From Halobellus rufus (lineage in GTDB: Archaea > Halobacteriota > Halobacteria > Halobacteriales > Haloferacaceae): a stretch of 54,619 nucleotides of DNA. Below are positions 1-10,345 of the stretch, piece by piece (positions within the stretch are counted from its first letter, which is position 1; each line of letters begins with the position of its first letter). A program made the position numbers and the translations under genes. The stretch is from positions 1 to 54,619 of the forward strand of contig NZ_BBJO01000011.1 of the NCBI RefSeq assembly GCF_000739575.1, in the 5' to 3' direction. The notes below the pieces were generated by a model that had not been told where the DNA came from, searched no databases, and was given only the letters and a program-made list of their open reading frames with translations.

Positions 1-318
1 CGAGAGGGGAACGTCGCGGAGCGCGCCGCCGACCTCGCTCTTGGCGATTCGGGACGCGTGCTCCTCGCTGTCGGCGTTGAAGACGTCGATTTCGAGCAGG
101 AGCCCCACGAGCGCCGTGTTCGCCGCGATGAACGCGGAGTCGAACGGTTCGCCGCAGGCGGGACACGGCGTCGCGCCCACCTCGACCTCGACGTACTCTT
201 TGTTCTGATCGTTGAGTCGCTTCCCCGCTTCGCTGACGGCGACGCCGATCGCGTCGTCGATGTCCTCGACGTCGCGGACCAGCCACGCCGCCTCCATCGC
301 GACGAGATAGTTGCTCAT
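1..318 (-). CDS. DUF555 (UPF0212) family protein, partial
   Basis: The gene starts at the ATG read from 318 and runs off the left edge, so only the first 106 residues are visible. The start MSNYLVAMEAAWLV and the segment with CPACGEPFDSAFIAA match the archaeal UPF0212/DUF555 family, small conserved euryarchaeal proteins without an assigned biochemical function. The single CxxC pair could bind metal, but nothing here proves it. The family is usually a little over 110 residues, so only a short C-terminal piece is missing. It is divergent from the small membrane protein gene at 628. Confidence 0.85.
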   Translation of the reverse strand, partial: MSNYLVAMEAAWLVRDVEDIDDAIGVAVSEAGKRLNDQNKEYVEVEVGATPCPACGEPFDSAFIAANTALVGLLLEIDVFNADSEEHASRIAKSEVGGALRDVPLS

Positions 319-627
319 ACGAGCGAGACGTTCCACGGGGTTTCGTGTCTTGTGGTTCGTCCTCGCCCGTGCGAGCCGTTAGCATCGCGGACCGCGGCGT
401 CGGTCCCTGTTTCTCTCGTACTCCTCGCGTACGGGACTTCGATAACGCGCATAAGTTATGCCGACGAAGTCGGCTGTTGACGCGGTCCCTACCGCGTGAG
501 TCGACGATCGGTAAACTGTATTTGTCTCAACAACAAATCCCGTTTAATCGCACTACTGCGGAGGGGTGATCGTCGCCTCGCACAAGGAAAGTTTATATAC
601 CACCGCCGCTCCCGGTCGAGCAAGGCG
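319..627. other. Divergent intergenic region with two short hairpins
   Basis: No gene is supported here. The stretch separates the divergent starts at 318 and 628. It contains two small inverted repeats, CCGACGAAGTCGG near 460-472 and GCGGTCCCTACCGC near 482-495, and a TATA box at 592-599 serving the gene at 628. The reading frames that cross it have no recognisable protein character. Confidence 0.5.
592..599 (+). promoter_or_regulatory. TATA box for small membrane protein gene
   Basis: TTTATATA lies about 30 bases before the ATG at 628, preceded by a purine-rich AAGGAAAG that could serve as the BRE. The spacing predicts a leaderless or nearly leaderless transcript. Confidence 0.6.
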
Positions 628-813
628 ATGATGACAGACCTGCACCGAAGCGCGGCGTTCCTGCTGTACCAGACCACGCTGCTCTTCGGGCTCCTCGCGA
701 TGCCGCTCGCGCTGTTCGCGCGACGACTCGGACTCACGCTGCCCGTCCGGCCGCTCATCGAGTCCGCAGAACAGACGTACGAACGGGCCGACGCACGCGG
801 ACGACACCGCTGA
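628..813 (+). CDS. Small haloarchaeal membrane protein
   Basis: The 61-residue product starts at tandem ATG codons (628 and 631). An N-terminal segment of about 20-25 hydrophobic residues (AAFLLYQTTLLFGLLAM and following) predicts one membrane helix, followed by a basic-then-charged tail. The TATA box 30 bases upstream supports expression from this start. I recognise the general type (short conserved haloarchaeal membrane proteins) but no named family and no function. Confidence 0.6.
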   Translation: MMTDLHRSAAFLLYQTTLLFGLLAMPLALFARRLGLTLPVRPLIESAEQTYERADARGRHR

Positions 814-950
814 GGGACTGCCGACTCGTTTTCGATCGACCACAGCGTTCCTGTGAGCCACAGCTACGGCCGATAGCGCCCCCGCCTCTCCACCTCCGTG
901 TCCGGTCGGGCCGACCAGTCCGAGTACGGGCAACAGCGGTGGGAAGGGTG

Positions 951-959
951 GCATTTATC
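951..959 (+). promoter_or_regulatory. TATA-like box of psmB
   Basis: GCATTTATC is centred about 29 bases upstream of the ATG at 984, the spacing expected for a leaderless haloarchaeal transcript. Confidence 0.5.
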
Positions 960-983
960 AGCGACGGGCGACTATCCCGGGTA

Positions 984-1715
984 ATGCGTACTCCTATGAG
1001 CGATGATGCTTCGGGGCGTCTCGATCCGCTGAACGGCGAGCACTCCGGCGTGTTCTCCCCTGAACTCGGCGAGTTCTCCAACGCCGAGCAGCGCGCCGAG
1101 CAGATGGGCGACAAAGAGACCAAGACGGGTACGACGACCGTCGGCCTGAAGACGAGCGAGGGCGTCGTTCTCGCGACCGATATGCGCGCGAGTCTCGGCC
1201 GGATGGTCTCCTCGAAGAACGTCCAGAAGGTCGAGGAGATCCACCCGACCGGCGCGCTCACCATCGCCGGCTCGGTCTCGGCCGCCCAGTCGCTGATCAG
1301 TTCGATCCGCGCGGAGGTCCGCCTCTACGAGGCCCGCCGCGGCGAGGATATGAGTATGCAGGCGCTCTCGACGCTCCTCGGGAACTTCCTGCGGTCGGGC
1401 GCGTTCTTCATCGTCCAGCCGATCCTCGGTGGCGTCGACGAGGAGGGCCCGCACATCTACAGCATCGACCCCGCCGGGTCGATCCTCGAAGAGGAGTACA
1501 CCGTCACCGGCTCGGGCAGCCAGTACGCCCTCGGTGTCCTCGAACAGGAGTACAACGACGAACTGTCGATCGACGAGGCGAAGACGGTCGCGGCCCGCGC
1601 GATCAAGAGCGCGGTCGAGCGCGACCTCGCCTCCGGTAACGGCATCAACGTCTGCGTCGTCACCGAAGACGGCGTCGAGATCTCCCAGCACAAGGACTTC
1701 GCGGACGTCCTGTAA
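984..1715 (+). CDS. psmB: Proteasome beta subunit
   Basis: Catalytic beta subunit of the archaeal 20S proteasome, which degrades unfolded or SAMP-tagged proteins in the cytoplasm. The 243-residue precursor carries a 49-residue propeptide ending in KTG, followed by TTTVGL. Thr50 therefore becomes the N-terminal nucleophile after self-cleavage. Downstream the Ntn-hydrolase core is intact (ATDMRAS, GSVSAAQSLI, TGSGSQYALGVLE). I chose ATG 984 over an upstream in-frame start because it fits the TATA box at 951 and the usual haloarchaeal N-terminus MRTP. No alpha subunit gene is in the window, as is usual for haloarchaea. Confidence 0.97.
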   Translation: MRTPMSDDASGRLDPLNGEHSGVFSPELGEFSNAEQRAEQMGDKETKTGTTTVGLKTSEGVVLATDMRASLGRMVSSKNVQKVEEIHPTGALTIAGSVSAAQSLISSIRAEVRLYEARRGEDMSMQALSTLLGNFLRSGAFFIVQPILGGVDEEGPHIYSIDPAGSILEEEYTVTGSGSQYALGVLEQEYNDELSIDEAKTVAARAIKSAVERDLASGNGINVCVVTEDGVEISQHKDFADVL

Positions 1716-1833
1716 TCGGTCGGCTTCTAGTAACCCGGGGCTTCGCGTCCCCGCTCGACTTTTTCCTCTCGCGGTCACTCGGTATACGAGTGCCCAGCGT
1801 GCGGTTCACGCTGTGACGGGCGCGCGCCGGCGA

Positions 1834-3366
1834 CTACAGCCAATCGGCGAATGAGCCGTCCAGCAGCGTCTCTCGCTGCTTTCGGACGTAGTCGCGCTGC
1901 ATCTCGGCGACCGCGTCCGCGAAGCTCTCGCCGTCGGCGAGGTACTCGCGGACCCGCGCGACCTTCCAGTCGGCGGGCGTCGTCTCCGCGTCGACCCGAG
2001 CCCGTAGGGGGCTCACGTAGCGCTCGGCCTCCTCCTCCGAACAGCCGGCGGCCGTGAGTCCGTCGACGGCGTGGGCGAAGATGTCCTCGTAGACGGTGTC
2101 GACGTCGATGGTCTCTGCGCCGTCGTTGCAGACCCACCGCTGGCCGCTGTCGAGCCCCTCGCGCATCGCCGCGTAGAAGTTCTCCTGGGCCGTCGACCAC
2201 GACTGGCTCGTCGCGGGGTGCTGCCGCCGCGGGAGGCTCTCCATCAGCCCCGCGAAGGTCGCCTGGAAGGCGATCGAGTCCCGGACCGTGGGCTGGGCGG
2301 CGATCGGGCGGAACTCGATGCGGGCGTTCGCCGACGAGCGCGACGCGCCGTCGAAGACCGGGCGGACCCAGCGCCAGTAGGTGCCGTGCTTCCGGCGGAG
2401 CGTCGCGAACTCGTCGTCGAATCGGTTCCCCTCCGGAACCGGCATCGGCACCATCGTCGCGTCGTCGACGACGCGGTCGACCGCCTGTTCGACGTGTTCG
2501 AGGTCCCCGGGGAACGTGACTTTCTCCGTCTCGCCCGCGTTGAGAACCGACTCGAAGACGAGGATCCGGTTCTCGGCGTAACCGTCCGCGAGGATCTCCT
2601 GTGCGCCGACGTCGTCGTAGAGGTCCGGCGGGAAGAACGGAGAGTTGACGCCGAGGGCGAGAAGCGGTCCGGCAACGCGGAGCGCGTAGTTGAAGTACGT
2701 CGGGAGGTCGGCGGCGTGGGCGACCTGGTAGTGCGGCTGGATGGAGGTGATGAGCGACTCGGGCATCACGGTGTCCGCGGACAGCGAGACGTTCGGCGCG
2801 TCGATGGTCATCTCCTCGGGCGCGGTCGGCCCGTTGGCCATCGCGTGGTACCGAACGGAGCCGCTCATGTTCGTCGCGATGCGGACGCCGTCGGCCTCGA
2901 CGCTGTCGGTCAGGTACTCCCGAGCGGTCTCGCCCGCCGGCGGGATCGTCCACAGGCCGTCGCTGACGAGGCGGATTCCCTCGGCGCTGGTGCAGTCGAG
3001 CGCCGCGCCGAGTCGCGCGCGAACCTCCGACTCCTGTGCGCGCAGGCCGTCGGGGTTCAGCGGTTGCGGGCTGGTCGTCATCTCGGCGTTGTGCAGGCCG
3101 AGTTCCTTCTCGAATCCGATGAGATCGAGCAGCCGACGCGGCACGCGCATCAGCGCGAAGACGTCGGCGTCGTCGGAGGCGGCCCACCGGCCGTCGGCGA
3201 CGGCGTAGAACTCGTACTCCAACCCGACGATCGACTGGTGGTTGTCGAACGTCCCCTCGCGGAGTTCGGCCTTCACCACCTCGGCGTCCGCGCGCGCCTG
3301 TGCTTCGAACTCCTCGACGTCGACGGCGAGCGCGTCGCGCACCGCGTCCGCCAGCTCATCGGTCAT
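1834..3366 (-). CDS. Glutamate-cysteine ligase superfamily protein (GCS2-like)
   Basis: A 510-residue soluble protein. GLEYEFYAV near residue 49, a later HNAEMTTSPQPLN segment and RIEFRPIAAQPT near the middle resemble the metal/substrate-binding strands of the glutamine-synthetase-like glutamate-cysteine ligase superfamily. Haloarchaea use gamma-glutamylcysteine as their main thiol, so a ligase making it is plausible. Haloarchaea also have other members of this superfamily, so I leave the gene symbol blank. The ATG at 3366 gives a compact N-terminus; an extension to 3507 is basic and low-quality. It is convergent with psmB and divergent from the ligase gene. Confidence 0.62.
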   Translation of the reverse strand: MTDELADAVRDALAVDVEEFEAQARADAEVVKAELREGTFDNHQSIVGLEYEFYAVADGRWAASDDADVFALMRVPRRLLDLIGFEKELGLHNAEMTTSPQPLNPDGLRAQESEVRARLGAALDCTSAEGIRLVSDGLWTIPPAGETAREYLTDSVEADGVRIATNMSGSVRYHAMANGPTAPEEMTIDAPNVSLSADTVMPESLITSIQPHYQVAHAADLPTYFNYALRVAGPLLALGVNSPFFPPDLYDDVGAQEILADGYAENRILVFESVLNAGETEKVTFPGDLEHVEQAVDRVVDDATMVPMPVPEGNRFDDEFATLRRKHGTYWRWVRPVFDGASRSSANARIEFRPIAAQPTVRDSIAFQATFAGLMESLPRRQHPATSQSWSTAQENFYAAMREGLDSGQRWVCNDGAETIDVDTVYEDIFAHAVDGLTAAGCSEEEAERYVSPLRARVDAETTPADWKVARVREYLADGESFADAVAEMQRDYVRKQRETLLDGSFADWL

Positions 3367-3648
3367 AGCCGTCCGTGCGGGATCCGGCGGCTTGAATCCC
3401 GTGCTTCGGACAGCGGCGACCGGCCGCCGTACCTTTATATCCGATCGGGCGGCCAGAGGCCGCGTGCGATAACAGCTATCCCGCGTTGTGCAGCGGTTGT
3501 CCGGCACGGCATCGCGGGAGCGGCGTCGACGACGTCGGCGAGGGCGTCGTCGCCACCGGTGTGCCGGCTGTCAGCCATCAGTTGCGAACGTGACGGTGTC
3601 CACGCGGAGTCGGCGGACTCTTGACGACCCGGTCGCTACACCCCGCCA

Positions 3649-5510
3649 ATGGAGTTCGCGGAGTTCGCAGCGCGTGCGGAAGCGATCGCGGAGGAGCCCG
3701 GCGACCTGGCGACGACCGACCTCGTCGTCGATCTCCTCGGCGACGCCGACGGGGACCTGCCGACAGTCGTTCGCTTCCTGCAGGGCCGCGTGTACCCGGC
3801 GTGGGACGCGACGACGCTGGACGTCGGCCCCGCGCTCTTACACGAGGCGATCGCCCGCGCCGCGGGCCCGAACGTCGACGCCGACGACGTGGAGGCGAAG
3901 CTCGCGGAGGTCGGCGAGATCGGAGCCGTCGCGGGCAGTTACGACTTCGGCGGGCAGCGCGGACTCGGTGCGTTCACCGGGGGCGACGCCGAAAGCGAGG
4001 GTCTGACCGTCGCCGAGGTCGACGAGCGGCTCCGCGAGATCGCGACGATTACGGGCGAGGGCAGCGAGAGGCGGCGGCTCGACACGCTGTTCGGGCTGTT
4101 CAACAGCGCTTCGTCGACCGAGGCGACGTTCCTCGCGCGGCTCGTCCTCGGGGAGATGCGGATCGGCGTCGGCGAGGGAACCGTCCGCGACGCCGTCGCC
4201 GCGGCGTTCGTGGACGAAGATGACGACGCAGTCGCAGACGAGTCGAGCGGAGCCGATGACTCCGACGGCGCTGCAGACGCCGACGACGCTGCGGACGTCG
4301 ACGACGGTGAGAATGCCGACGACACCGCGAATAGCCACGACGCAGACGACGCCGACGGCTCAGACAGCGTCGCGGCCGTCGAGCGGGCGCTGCAGGTCTC
4401 GAACGACTACGGGATGGTCGCGCGCGTCGCCCGCGAGGAGGGCCGCGCGGGCCTCGATTCGATCGGACTGGAGGTCGGACGGCCGGTGCAGGCGATGCTC
4501 GCGCAGGCGGGCAGCGCCACCGACGCGCTCGAGGAGTGGGGCGAGGCGATCGTCGAGACCAAGTTCGACGGCGCGCGGGTGCAGGTCCACTACGACGGCG
4601 AGTCGGTCTCGCTGTTCTCGCGGAACATGGACGACGTCACCGATCCGCTGCCGGAGGTCGTCGAGTTCGTCGAGCGCGAACTCGACGTCCCGGCCGTCCT
4701 CGACGGGGAGGTCGTCGCCGTCGACGGAGACGGCTCGCCGCTCCCGTTTCAGGAGGTGCTGCGCCGCTTCCGCCGCAAGTACGACGTCGAGCGGATGCGC
4801 GAGGAGGTGCGCGTGGAACTGCGCGCGTTCGACTGCCTGCACGTCGACGGCGAGGATCTTCTCGATGCGCCCCTGACGGCGCGACACGACCGACTCGACG
4901 CGCTGCTCGGCGACACCGACGCCGTCTCCGAGCCCGCCCGCTCCGACGACCCCGAGGAGATCGCGTCCGTCGAGGAGGCCGCGCTCGACGCCGGCCACGA
5001 GGGGATAATGCTGAAAGAGCCCGAATCGACCTACGCGCCGGCAAGCGGGGGCAGAACTGGCTGAAACGCAAGCCCGACGTCGAGACGCTCGACCTCGTCG
5101 TCACCGGCGCGGAGTGGGGCGAGGGCCGACGCGCGAACCTGCTGGGGACGTTTCTGCTCTCCGCGCGGGTCGATAGCGGGGGATCCGCAGCCGAGACAGC
5201 CCGCGACGGCGTGGACGCCGCGAGCGACGGCTACGCGACGATCGGGAAGGTCGCGACCGGGATCACCGACGAGGAACTCGAATCGCTGACCGAACAGCTC
5301 GAACCACACGTCGAGCGCGAGTCGGGGCAGACCGTCTCGATCGCGCCCGAGGTCGTCTTCGAGGTCGGGTACGAGGAGATCCAGCGCTCGCCGACGTACG
5401 AGTCCGGCTACGCGCTCCGGTTCCCGCGGTTCGTGACAGTCCGCGAGGACAAGACCGCGACCGACGCGGATAGCCTCGACCGCGTCGAACGATTGGTCGA
5501 CTCCCAGTAG
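3649..5510 (+). pseudogene. lig: ATP-dependent DNA ligase, interrupted by a one-base frameshift
   Basis: ATP-dependent DNA ligase that would seal nicks during replication and repair. Residues 1-180 form the DNA-binding domain. The adenylation motif ETKFDGAR has its catalytic lysine at residue 305 (codon 4561). LKEPES is motif IV, and QNWLKRKP is motif V. The reading frame runs from 3649 to 5064. The sequence from 5042 onward continues perfectly in the next frame to 5510, encoding QNWLKRKP and the whole OB-fold domain. Adding one G to the GG at 5040-5041 restores YAPGKRGQNWLK and a 620-residue enzyme. Residues about 190-240 are an Asp/Ala-rich insertion before the catalytic domain. As read, the product would lose motif V and the OB-fold. 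Confidence 0.92.
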
Positions 5511-5540
5511 GACGCTGCGGAGAACAGCGGAACCTGCTCG

Positions 5541-6635
5541 CTACAGGACGCCCATCGCCGAGAGCCGCTCGGGGAGGTACGTCTCGGTGACGAAGTCGAG
5601 CCCGCGAGCGGCTAGCGCCTGCTGTTCGGCCTTCTTCTCGATGTCGAGTTGGAGTTCGATCTGCTCGGTCCAGTAGTCGGTCTCGAAGCGGGGGTCCTCC
5701 AGTTCCGATTCGAGGGCGTTGATGTCGGAGTCCGCCAGCGGGTCCGTCGGCAGGTCGTACTCCACGATGTCCTCCGGCTGGATTCCGACGAAGCGGGCCT
5801 CCGGCGTCGCGAGGTACTCCGAGAGGTGCGCGGACTTGATCGAGCCGTAGGCGACCGAGCCGTAGATCCGGTAAGACCACGGGTCGCCGTCTGTGAACAC
5901 CACGACCGGCAGGTCCAGTTCGTCGTGCAGGCGTTTGGTGATCCGACGGGTCGCCCGGGCGGGCTGACCCTTCAGGTGGACGACGAGGCAGTTGTACTCG
6001 TCGTCGAAGCCGTTCTCGACCAGTCGGTCGCGCATCCCACCGGTCTCGACGCAGAGGACGAAGTCGACGTCGTGGTCCAGAAATTCGATCGTGTCGGGGT
6101 TGTTCGGGATCTGATAGCCACCCTCGCCGACGTCCTCCTGACAGTGGATGTCCCGTTCGCCGCGGCGGGTCTGCTCGCGGAGTTCCAGCGGCCCCATCAG
6201 CGTAGCGCCCGACTCCTCGGGGCGCATGTGGAAGTCCTCGCGGGTGACCTGCGAGACGATCTCGAGGTCCTCGATCAGCTGATTCGACTCGTCTTGGCTC
6301 TGGAACTGCGCTTCCTCGTTGTCCCACGACTCAGAGAGGTAGTACAGCTCACGCAGCGTCGAGGAGCGGTCCTCCTCCAGTTGGTTCACGAGGAACTCGA
6401 TGGCGTAGGAGGCCTTCAGGAGCTTTCGCGCGCCGCGAACGCTGTTCGCAGAGCGGGTCGACGTGCGGTCGCCGTAGACCCACACCTTCGAGTCCTCGTC
6501 GAAGACGATGTTCGACTTCGTCCGCGTCGGGATGTTCATCTGCGGTACCTCTCCGGCCGCGAACTGGTCGTAGAACTCCGCGGCGAGATCGATGAGGCGC
6601 TCCTGTGCGAGTTCCTCGTCCTGTTTCGTGCTCAT
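5541..6635 (-). CDS. top6A: DNA topoisomerase VI subunit A
   Basis: Spo11-like cleavage subunit of the type IIB topoisomerase VI, which decatenates and relaxes chromosomal DNA with ATP-driven help from subunit B. The 364-residue product has the winged-helix catalytic region with [10 protein letters not shown] at 95-104; Tyr98/Tyr99 contain the nucleophile that bonds to DNA. It also has a Toprim fold with ETGG and the acidic [11 protein letters not shown] (metal-binding). It follows top6B with only 6 bases between stop and start, so the two are certainly cotranscribed and made in equal amounts. It is convergent with the ligase gene. Confidence 0.96.
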   Translation of the reverse strand: MSTKQDEELAQERLIDLAAEFYDQFAAGEVPQMNIPTRTKSNIVFDEDSKVWVYGDRTSTRSANSVRGARKLLKASYAIEFLVNQLEEDRSSTLRELYYLSESWDNEEAQFQSQDESNQLIEDLEIVSQVTREDFHMRPEESGATLMGPLELREQTRRGERDIHCQEDVGEGGYQIPNNPDTIEFLDHDVDFVLCVETGGMRDRLVENGFDDEYNCLVVHLKGQPARATRRITKRLHDELDLPVVVFTDGDPWSYRIYGSVAYGSIKSAHLSEYLATPEARFVGIQPEDIVEYDLPTDPLADSDINALESELEDPRFETDYWTEQIELQLDIEKKAEQQALAARGLDFVTETYLPERLSAMGVL

Positions 6636-6641
6636 AGTTGG

Positions 6642-9050
6642 TTAGGCGTCGATGGTCAGTTTCTCCGCGTCCACGCCGTCGACGTCTATCTCGAAGTCGG
6701 CGTCAGCGGTGGTCGTGTACGTCAGCGTCACCGTCTCGCCCCCGCCGACCGACGGCTCCCACGTGATGAACCACTCGCCGTCGAGGTCGACGACGCTCGC
6801 GGCGTCCGGGAGGTCCGCGGGTTCGGCGGAGACGATTTCGGTGATCTTCGGCGTCTCGGTCCGGTCGGAGTGGTTCTCGACGACGAGCGTGACGCTGCCG
6901 TCGTCGACCTCGCGCTCGACGCTGACGTTGTTCATAATCCGCGCGAGCGCGCCGTCGATGTTGGGTCGGGGCCGACCCGTCACCTCCGAGAGCTTGTCGG
7001 CCATCTCGGGCAGGATCCGCCCGAGGACGTCCTGTTTCTTCCGGCGCTTCTGCATCGAGCGGCGCTTGTTCAGGTACGATTTGAGCTCGCGGGCGGCCTC
7101 TCGGACCGCGAGTTCGATCTCGTCTTCGATCGCGGGGATGTTCGCGATGGCGTCCTTGGACTCGCTCGTGAACGGCACGTTCGTCGAGGCGACGTGGATC
7201 ATAATCACGGCGGGGCCGTTGGGCATCCCGGAGCCGCCGGGCTGGTCGAGCCCGTAGTTCCGCCAGCCGATGTTCTTGACGACGTCCGTCGTCGCGCACG
7301 CGCCCCGCTGGTAGACCAGCGGGACGCGGTTCGCAAAGCGGAGGAGATCGACGGTTCCGTCCTCCAGCTCGCCGCCGTAGGCGATCCCCGCCTCGACGAT
7401 GAAGGGGTCGCCGCCGTGGACCTCCGCGTCGCGGGTCGACGCGGCGTAGAAGTCGGCGTCGAACTCCTTTTTCAGTCCGGCCTCGACGAGTTCGGCCGTG
7501 ATCGGCGAGAGGCAGTTCGTCGGCGGCGCGAGGATGTCGGTCTCGCGCATCGCTTCCAAGAGCTGGGAGGCGATGTCGCGGTCCTCGGCGACTCGCTTCA
7601 CCTTCGGCACGTCGTCGGGGACGGTACGCATCGCCGCCCAGAGCGCCTCGACGACGTTCTCGCGCGCGGTCTCACCGAAGGAGGTGTCGTCGGAGACCAG
7701 CCGGTCCGCCGACCGGTCGACGTACTCGACGATCGTCGCCCGCGTGGCGCGGTTCCGGGCGTCGCCCGCCTCGAATTTGTCAGCCAGCCGTTCTGCCAGT
7801 CCCGAGATGGTCGCGTCGTCCTTCCGGGTGCTCGTGGCGTCGTCGACGAGGCCGTAGAGGTCCGCGCTCAGCTCCGATTGCAGGACCGACCAGGCGGCGT
7901 CGACCGCGTTCTCCCTGACGGTGTCGCCGAAGTTCGCGTCGAACTCAGATTCGACGTCCTCGGCGACGGTGTCGACGATCTCTCGCAGTTCCGCGTGGGC
8001 GGTCCGCTCCCGCGAGGAGAGCGTGTTCGCGACCCGCTCGGCGAACGTCTCGGTCGCCGCAGCGCCCTTGTTCGCGACGGCGTCCGCGATTGCGGCTTCG
8101 AGATCGACTTCCGGACCTCGCGGCACCGACCAGCCCATCTCCCGGCCGAAGTGTCGGTCCCGGAAGCTGTCGATGACCTTCTCGCTGGTCTTCGCGCCGA
8201 CGCGGGTGAACTCCTCCTGTAAGAAGCCCGAGACGGAGTAGGACTCCGTCGCGCCGAGCATCTTGATGAGCGTCCCCAATTCGACGCCGTGCGGATGCGG
8301 GCGGATCTCCTCGGTCTCGGCGGGCAGGTCCGCGCCCTCGACGCGCTCGTAGTGTCGCGGTTCGTCGAGGCCCGGTTCCGAGAGGACGAGCCGCGCGTGG
8401 GGGTTGACGACCGCGGTGTGTTTCACGTAGTCGTGGAGCTGCTGGCGCGCCCGCATGTTCGCCTCCATCTCCATTTCGATCCGCGTCCCGTGCGTCGGCG
8501 AGAGGTCGGATTCGCCGGGGGCGCGCTCCTCGTCGACCTGGATCTCCGGCTCGTTCGTGTCGGTGTCGATGATGAGCTCGAAGTACTGCGCGCGTTCGTC
8601 GCGCTGGGTCCGCGAGGTGATCTTCGCCGGTTTCCCGGACGTGAGCTGAGAGTAGAGCACGGCCGCCGAGATACCGATCCCCTGCTGTCCCCTGCTCTGC
8701 TCGCGGGCGTGGAAGCGCGAGCCGTAGAGGAGCTTCCCGAACACCTTCGGGATCTGCTCGCGCGTGATCCCCGGGCCGTTGTCCTCGACGATCAGGGTGT
8801 AGTAGTCGCCGGACTCGCGGATCTCGATGGAGATGTCGGGCTTGATCCCGGCCTCCTCCGTCGCGTCGAGGGCGTTGTCGACCGCCTCCTTGACGGCGGT
8901 GACGAGCCCCCGGGCTCCGGAGTCGAAGCCGAGCATGTGTTTGTTCTTCTCGAAGAACTCGGCGATGGAGATCGCGCGCTGGCCCTCCGCCAGCTCCTCG
9001 GCGATCCCGCCTCCCTCTTCCTCGCCGAGCGTCGACTGTATCGAGGTCAT
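6642..9050 (-). CDS. top6B: DNA topoisomerase VI subunit B
   Basis: ATPase subunit of topoisomerase VI, 802 residues. The N-terminal GHKL fold shows the N-box EAVDNALDA (55-63), DNGPG (90-94) and the ATP-lid GQQGIG (121-126). The H2TH and transducer domains follow. A C-terminal extension of about 130 residues rich in beta structure ([11 protein letters not shown] to KLTIDA) is the Ig-like domain seen in haloarchaeal and methanosarcinal forms. It is the first gene of a two-gene operon with top6A. No gyrB or gyrA lies next to it here. Confidence 0.96.
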   Translation of the reverse strand: MTSIQSTLGEEEGGGIAEELAEGQRAISIAEFFEKNKHMLGFDSGARGLVTAVKEAVDNALDATEEAGIKPDISIEIRESGDYYTLIVEDNGPGITREQIPKVFGKLLYGSRFHAREQSRGQQGIGISAAVLYSQLTSGKPAKITSRTQRDERAQYFELIIDTDTNEPEIQVDEERAPGESDLSPTHGTRIEMEMEANMRARQQLHDYVKHTAVVNPHARLVLSEPGLDEPRHYERVEGADLPAETEEIRPHPHGVELGTLIKMLGATESYSVSGFLQEEFTRVGAKTSEKVIDSFRDRHFGREMGWSVPRGPEVDLEAAIADAVANKGAAATETFAERVANTLSSRERTAHAELREIVDTVAEDVESEFDANFGDTVRENAVDAAWSVLQSELSADLYGLVDDATSTRKDDATISGLAERLADKFEAGDARNRATRATIVEYVDRSADRLVSDDTSFGETARENVVEALWAAMRTVPDDVPKVKRVAEDRDIASQLLEAMRETDILAPPTNCLSPITAELVEAGLKKEFDADFYAASTRDAEVHGGDPFIVEAGIAYGGELEDGTVDLLRFANRVPLVYQRGACATTDVVKNIGWRNYGLDQPGGSGMPNGPAVIMIHVASTNVPFTSESKDAIANIPAIEDEIELAVREAARELKSYLNKRRSMQKRRKKQDVLGRILPEMADKLSEVTGRPRPNIDGALARIMNNVSVEREVDDGSVTLVVENHSDRTETPKITEIVSAEPADLPDAASVVDLDGEWFITWEPSVGGGETVTLTYTTTADADFEIDVDGVDAEKLTIDA

Positions 9051-9231
9051 TCTGTGCGGACCACTTTCCGACGGACGGTTATGAAGGGTTCGGGAGTACG
9101 GTGAAAGTGAAGCGGTGAGAGCGGAGATCCTCGGCGGCTGTCGTCTGGAAACCGACGGTACGACCGCCGCGACACCGACTCGACGGTTCGTCGCTCGCGA
9201 CCCCGCGCCCCGCCTTCCCGAGTCGAACCCG

Positions 9232-9768
9232 CTATTCGACGTCGATCGACTCGATCTCGATGTCCTTCAGCGGCGCGTCGTTGCGGTCGGTCGGCACGTT
9301 GCCGATCTCCTCGACGACGTCCATCCCCTCGACGACGTGCCCGAACACGGCGTGTTTGCCGTCGAGGTGCGGCTGTGCGCCGAGCGTGATGAAGAACTGC
9401 GAGCCGTTGGTGTTGGGCCCGCGGTTCGCCATCGAGAGCACGCCCGCGCCGTCGTGGTTGAGGTCCTCGTGGAACTCGTCGTCGAAGGTGTAGCCCGGGC
9501 CGCCGCGGCCGGTCCCCTCGGGGTCGCCGCCCTGGATCATGAAGTCGTCGATGATCCGGTGAAAGATCGTCCCCTCGTACAGCGAGTCCGTGCGGGTCTC
9601 GCCGGTCTCGGGGTCGCTCCACTCCTTCTCGCCGGTCGCGAGGCCGAGGAAGTTCTCGACCGTGCGCGGGGCGCGCTGCTCGAACAGTTCGAGCGTGATG
9701 TCGCCCTTGGTGGTGTGCAGCGTGACAACCGGGTTCTCGGGATTTTCGAGGTCTGCGTCGTCGACCAT
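9232..9768 (-). CDS. Cyclophilin-type peptidyl-prolyl cis-trans isomerase
   Basis: Cytoplasmic proline isomerase (178 residues) assisting protein folding. The single cyclophilin domain is complete: [17 protein letters not shown] contains the catalytic Arg and the FMIQGGD signature. GSQFFIT and the later [10 protein letters not shown] form the rest of the active-site groove. The ATG at 9768 begins MVDDADLEN; the longer frame to 9849 adds a basic stretch unlike the family. It has no signal peptide. It lies 181 bases upstream of nothing cotranscribed: top6B starts at 9050 on the same strand with its own upstream region. Confidence 0.95.
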   Translation of the reverse strand: MVDDADLENPENPVVTLHTTKGDITLELFEQRAPRTVENFLGLATGEKEWSDPETGETRTDSLYEGTIFHRIIDDFMIQGGDPEGTGRGGPGYTFDDEFHEDLNHDGAGVLSMANRGPNTNGSQFFITLGAQPHLDGKHAVFGHVVEGMDVVEEIGNVPTDRNDAPLKDIEIESIDVE

Positions 9769-9858
9769 AGGAGCGAGAGGAGCGACGGATACAAAACGGT
9801 GTTCACTCACGCGACACCCGAGCAGAGACGAGCGACATGAGGCGGTCAACGGGTCGTG

Positions 9859-10260
9859 TCAGTCGGAGAGCGGTCCGTCGGGGACCGCGCTCACGTGCAT
9901 CCCAACAAACAGCCACGCTGAGTCGCCGTCGTCACCAACGCGTCGCTTCAGTGTCCCGCTCCACCGACTATCGAAGTCGTACTCCCGACCGGAGTCGCTG
10001 TCTCGCCACGCCATCCTGACGTCGTCGGCGAACCACGCACAGTCGCCGCGCTCGACGACTCGGAGGGACGCACTCTCGACGCGCCAGTGTTCGGTCGTCT
10101 CGGTCTGTTCCCGAAGGCCCGTTTCGATCGCCTCGTACCCGGTCAACTTCTCGGTGATGCCGTATTTCACGACTGACGGGTCGCGTGCGAAGAACGGGTA
10201 CAGTGGCTCGCCGTCTCGAAGGGCGGCGTAGTACTCGCGGATGCGATCCTCGGCGGACAT
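9859..10260 (-). CDS. NTF2-like (SnoaL/DUF4440-type) protein
   Basis: A 133-residue protein with the layout of the NTF2-like fold: an N-terminal helix pair (EDRIREYYAALRDGEPLYPFFA), then SVVKYGITEKLTGYEAI, then a run of beta strands ending in WLFVGMHVS. Members are small enzymes or ligand-binding proteins, and many haloarchaeal ones annotated as ketosteroid-isomerase-like have no known substrate. It overlaps no neighbour and is followed 90 bases later by the cyclophilin on the same strand. Function is unknown; the fold assignment is inference from pattern. Confidence 0.65.
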   Translation of the reverse strand: MSAEDRIREYYAALRDGEPLYPFFARDPSVVKYGITEKLTGYEAIETGLREQTETTEHWRVESASLRVVERGDCAWFADDVRMAWRDSDSGREYDFDSRWSGTLKRRVGDDGDSAWLFVGMHVSAVPDGPLSD

Positions 10261-10345
10261 CGTTCCGATTTGAACGTCCGCGGTGAAAACGTCTGTCGGC
10301 AGATCCCGGCGTATCGGTTCGGGACGGCGACGCCGGTCGCCCCAG

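Noticed and set aside
3894..4223. Plus-strand Arg-rich ORFs inside the ligase gene
   Set aside because: Off-frame shadows of the ligase with extreme Arg content.
5030..5064. Programmed frameshift in the ligase
   Set aside because: There is no slippery heptamer or downstream pseudoknot sign, and ligases are not known to be expressed that way; mutation or read error is simpler.
5649..8222. 857-codon plus-strand ORF opposite topoisomerase VI
   Set aside because: It is a shadow of top6B/top6A on the opposite strand, made possible by high GC; its product is Arg/Val/Asp-rich and without domains.
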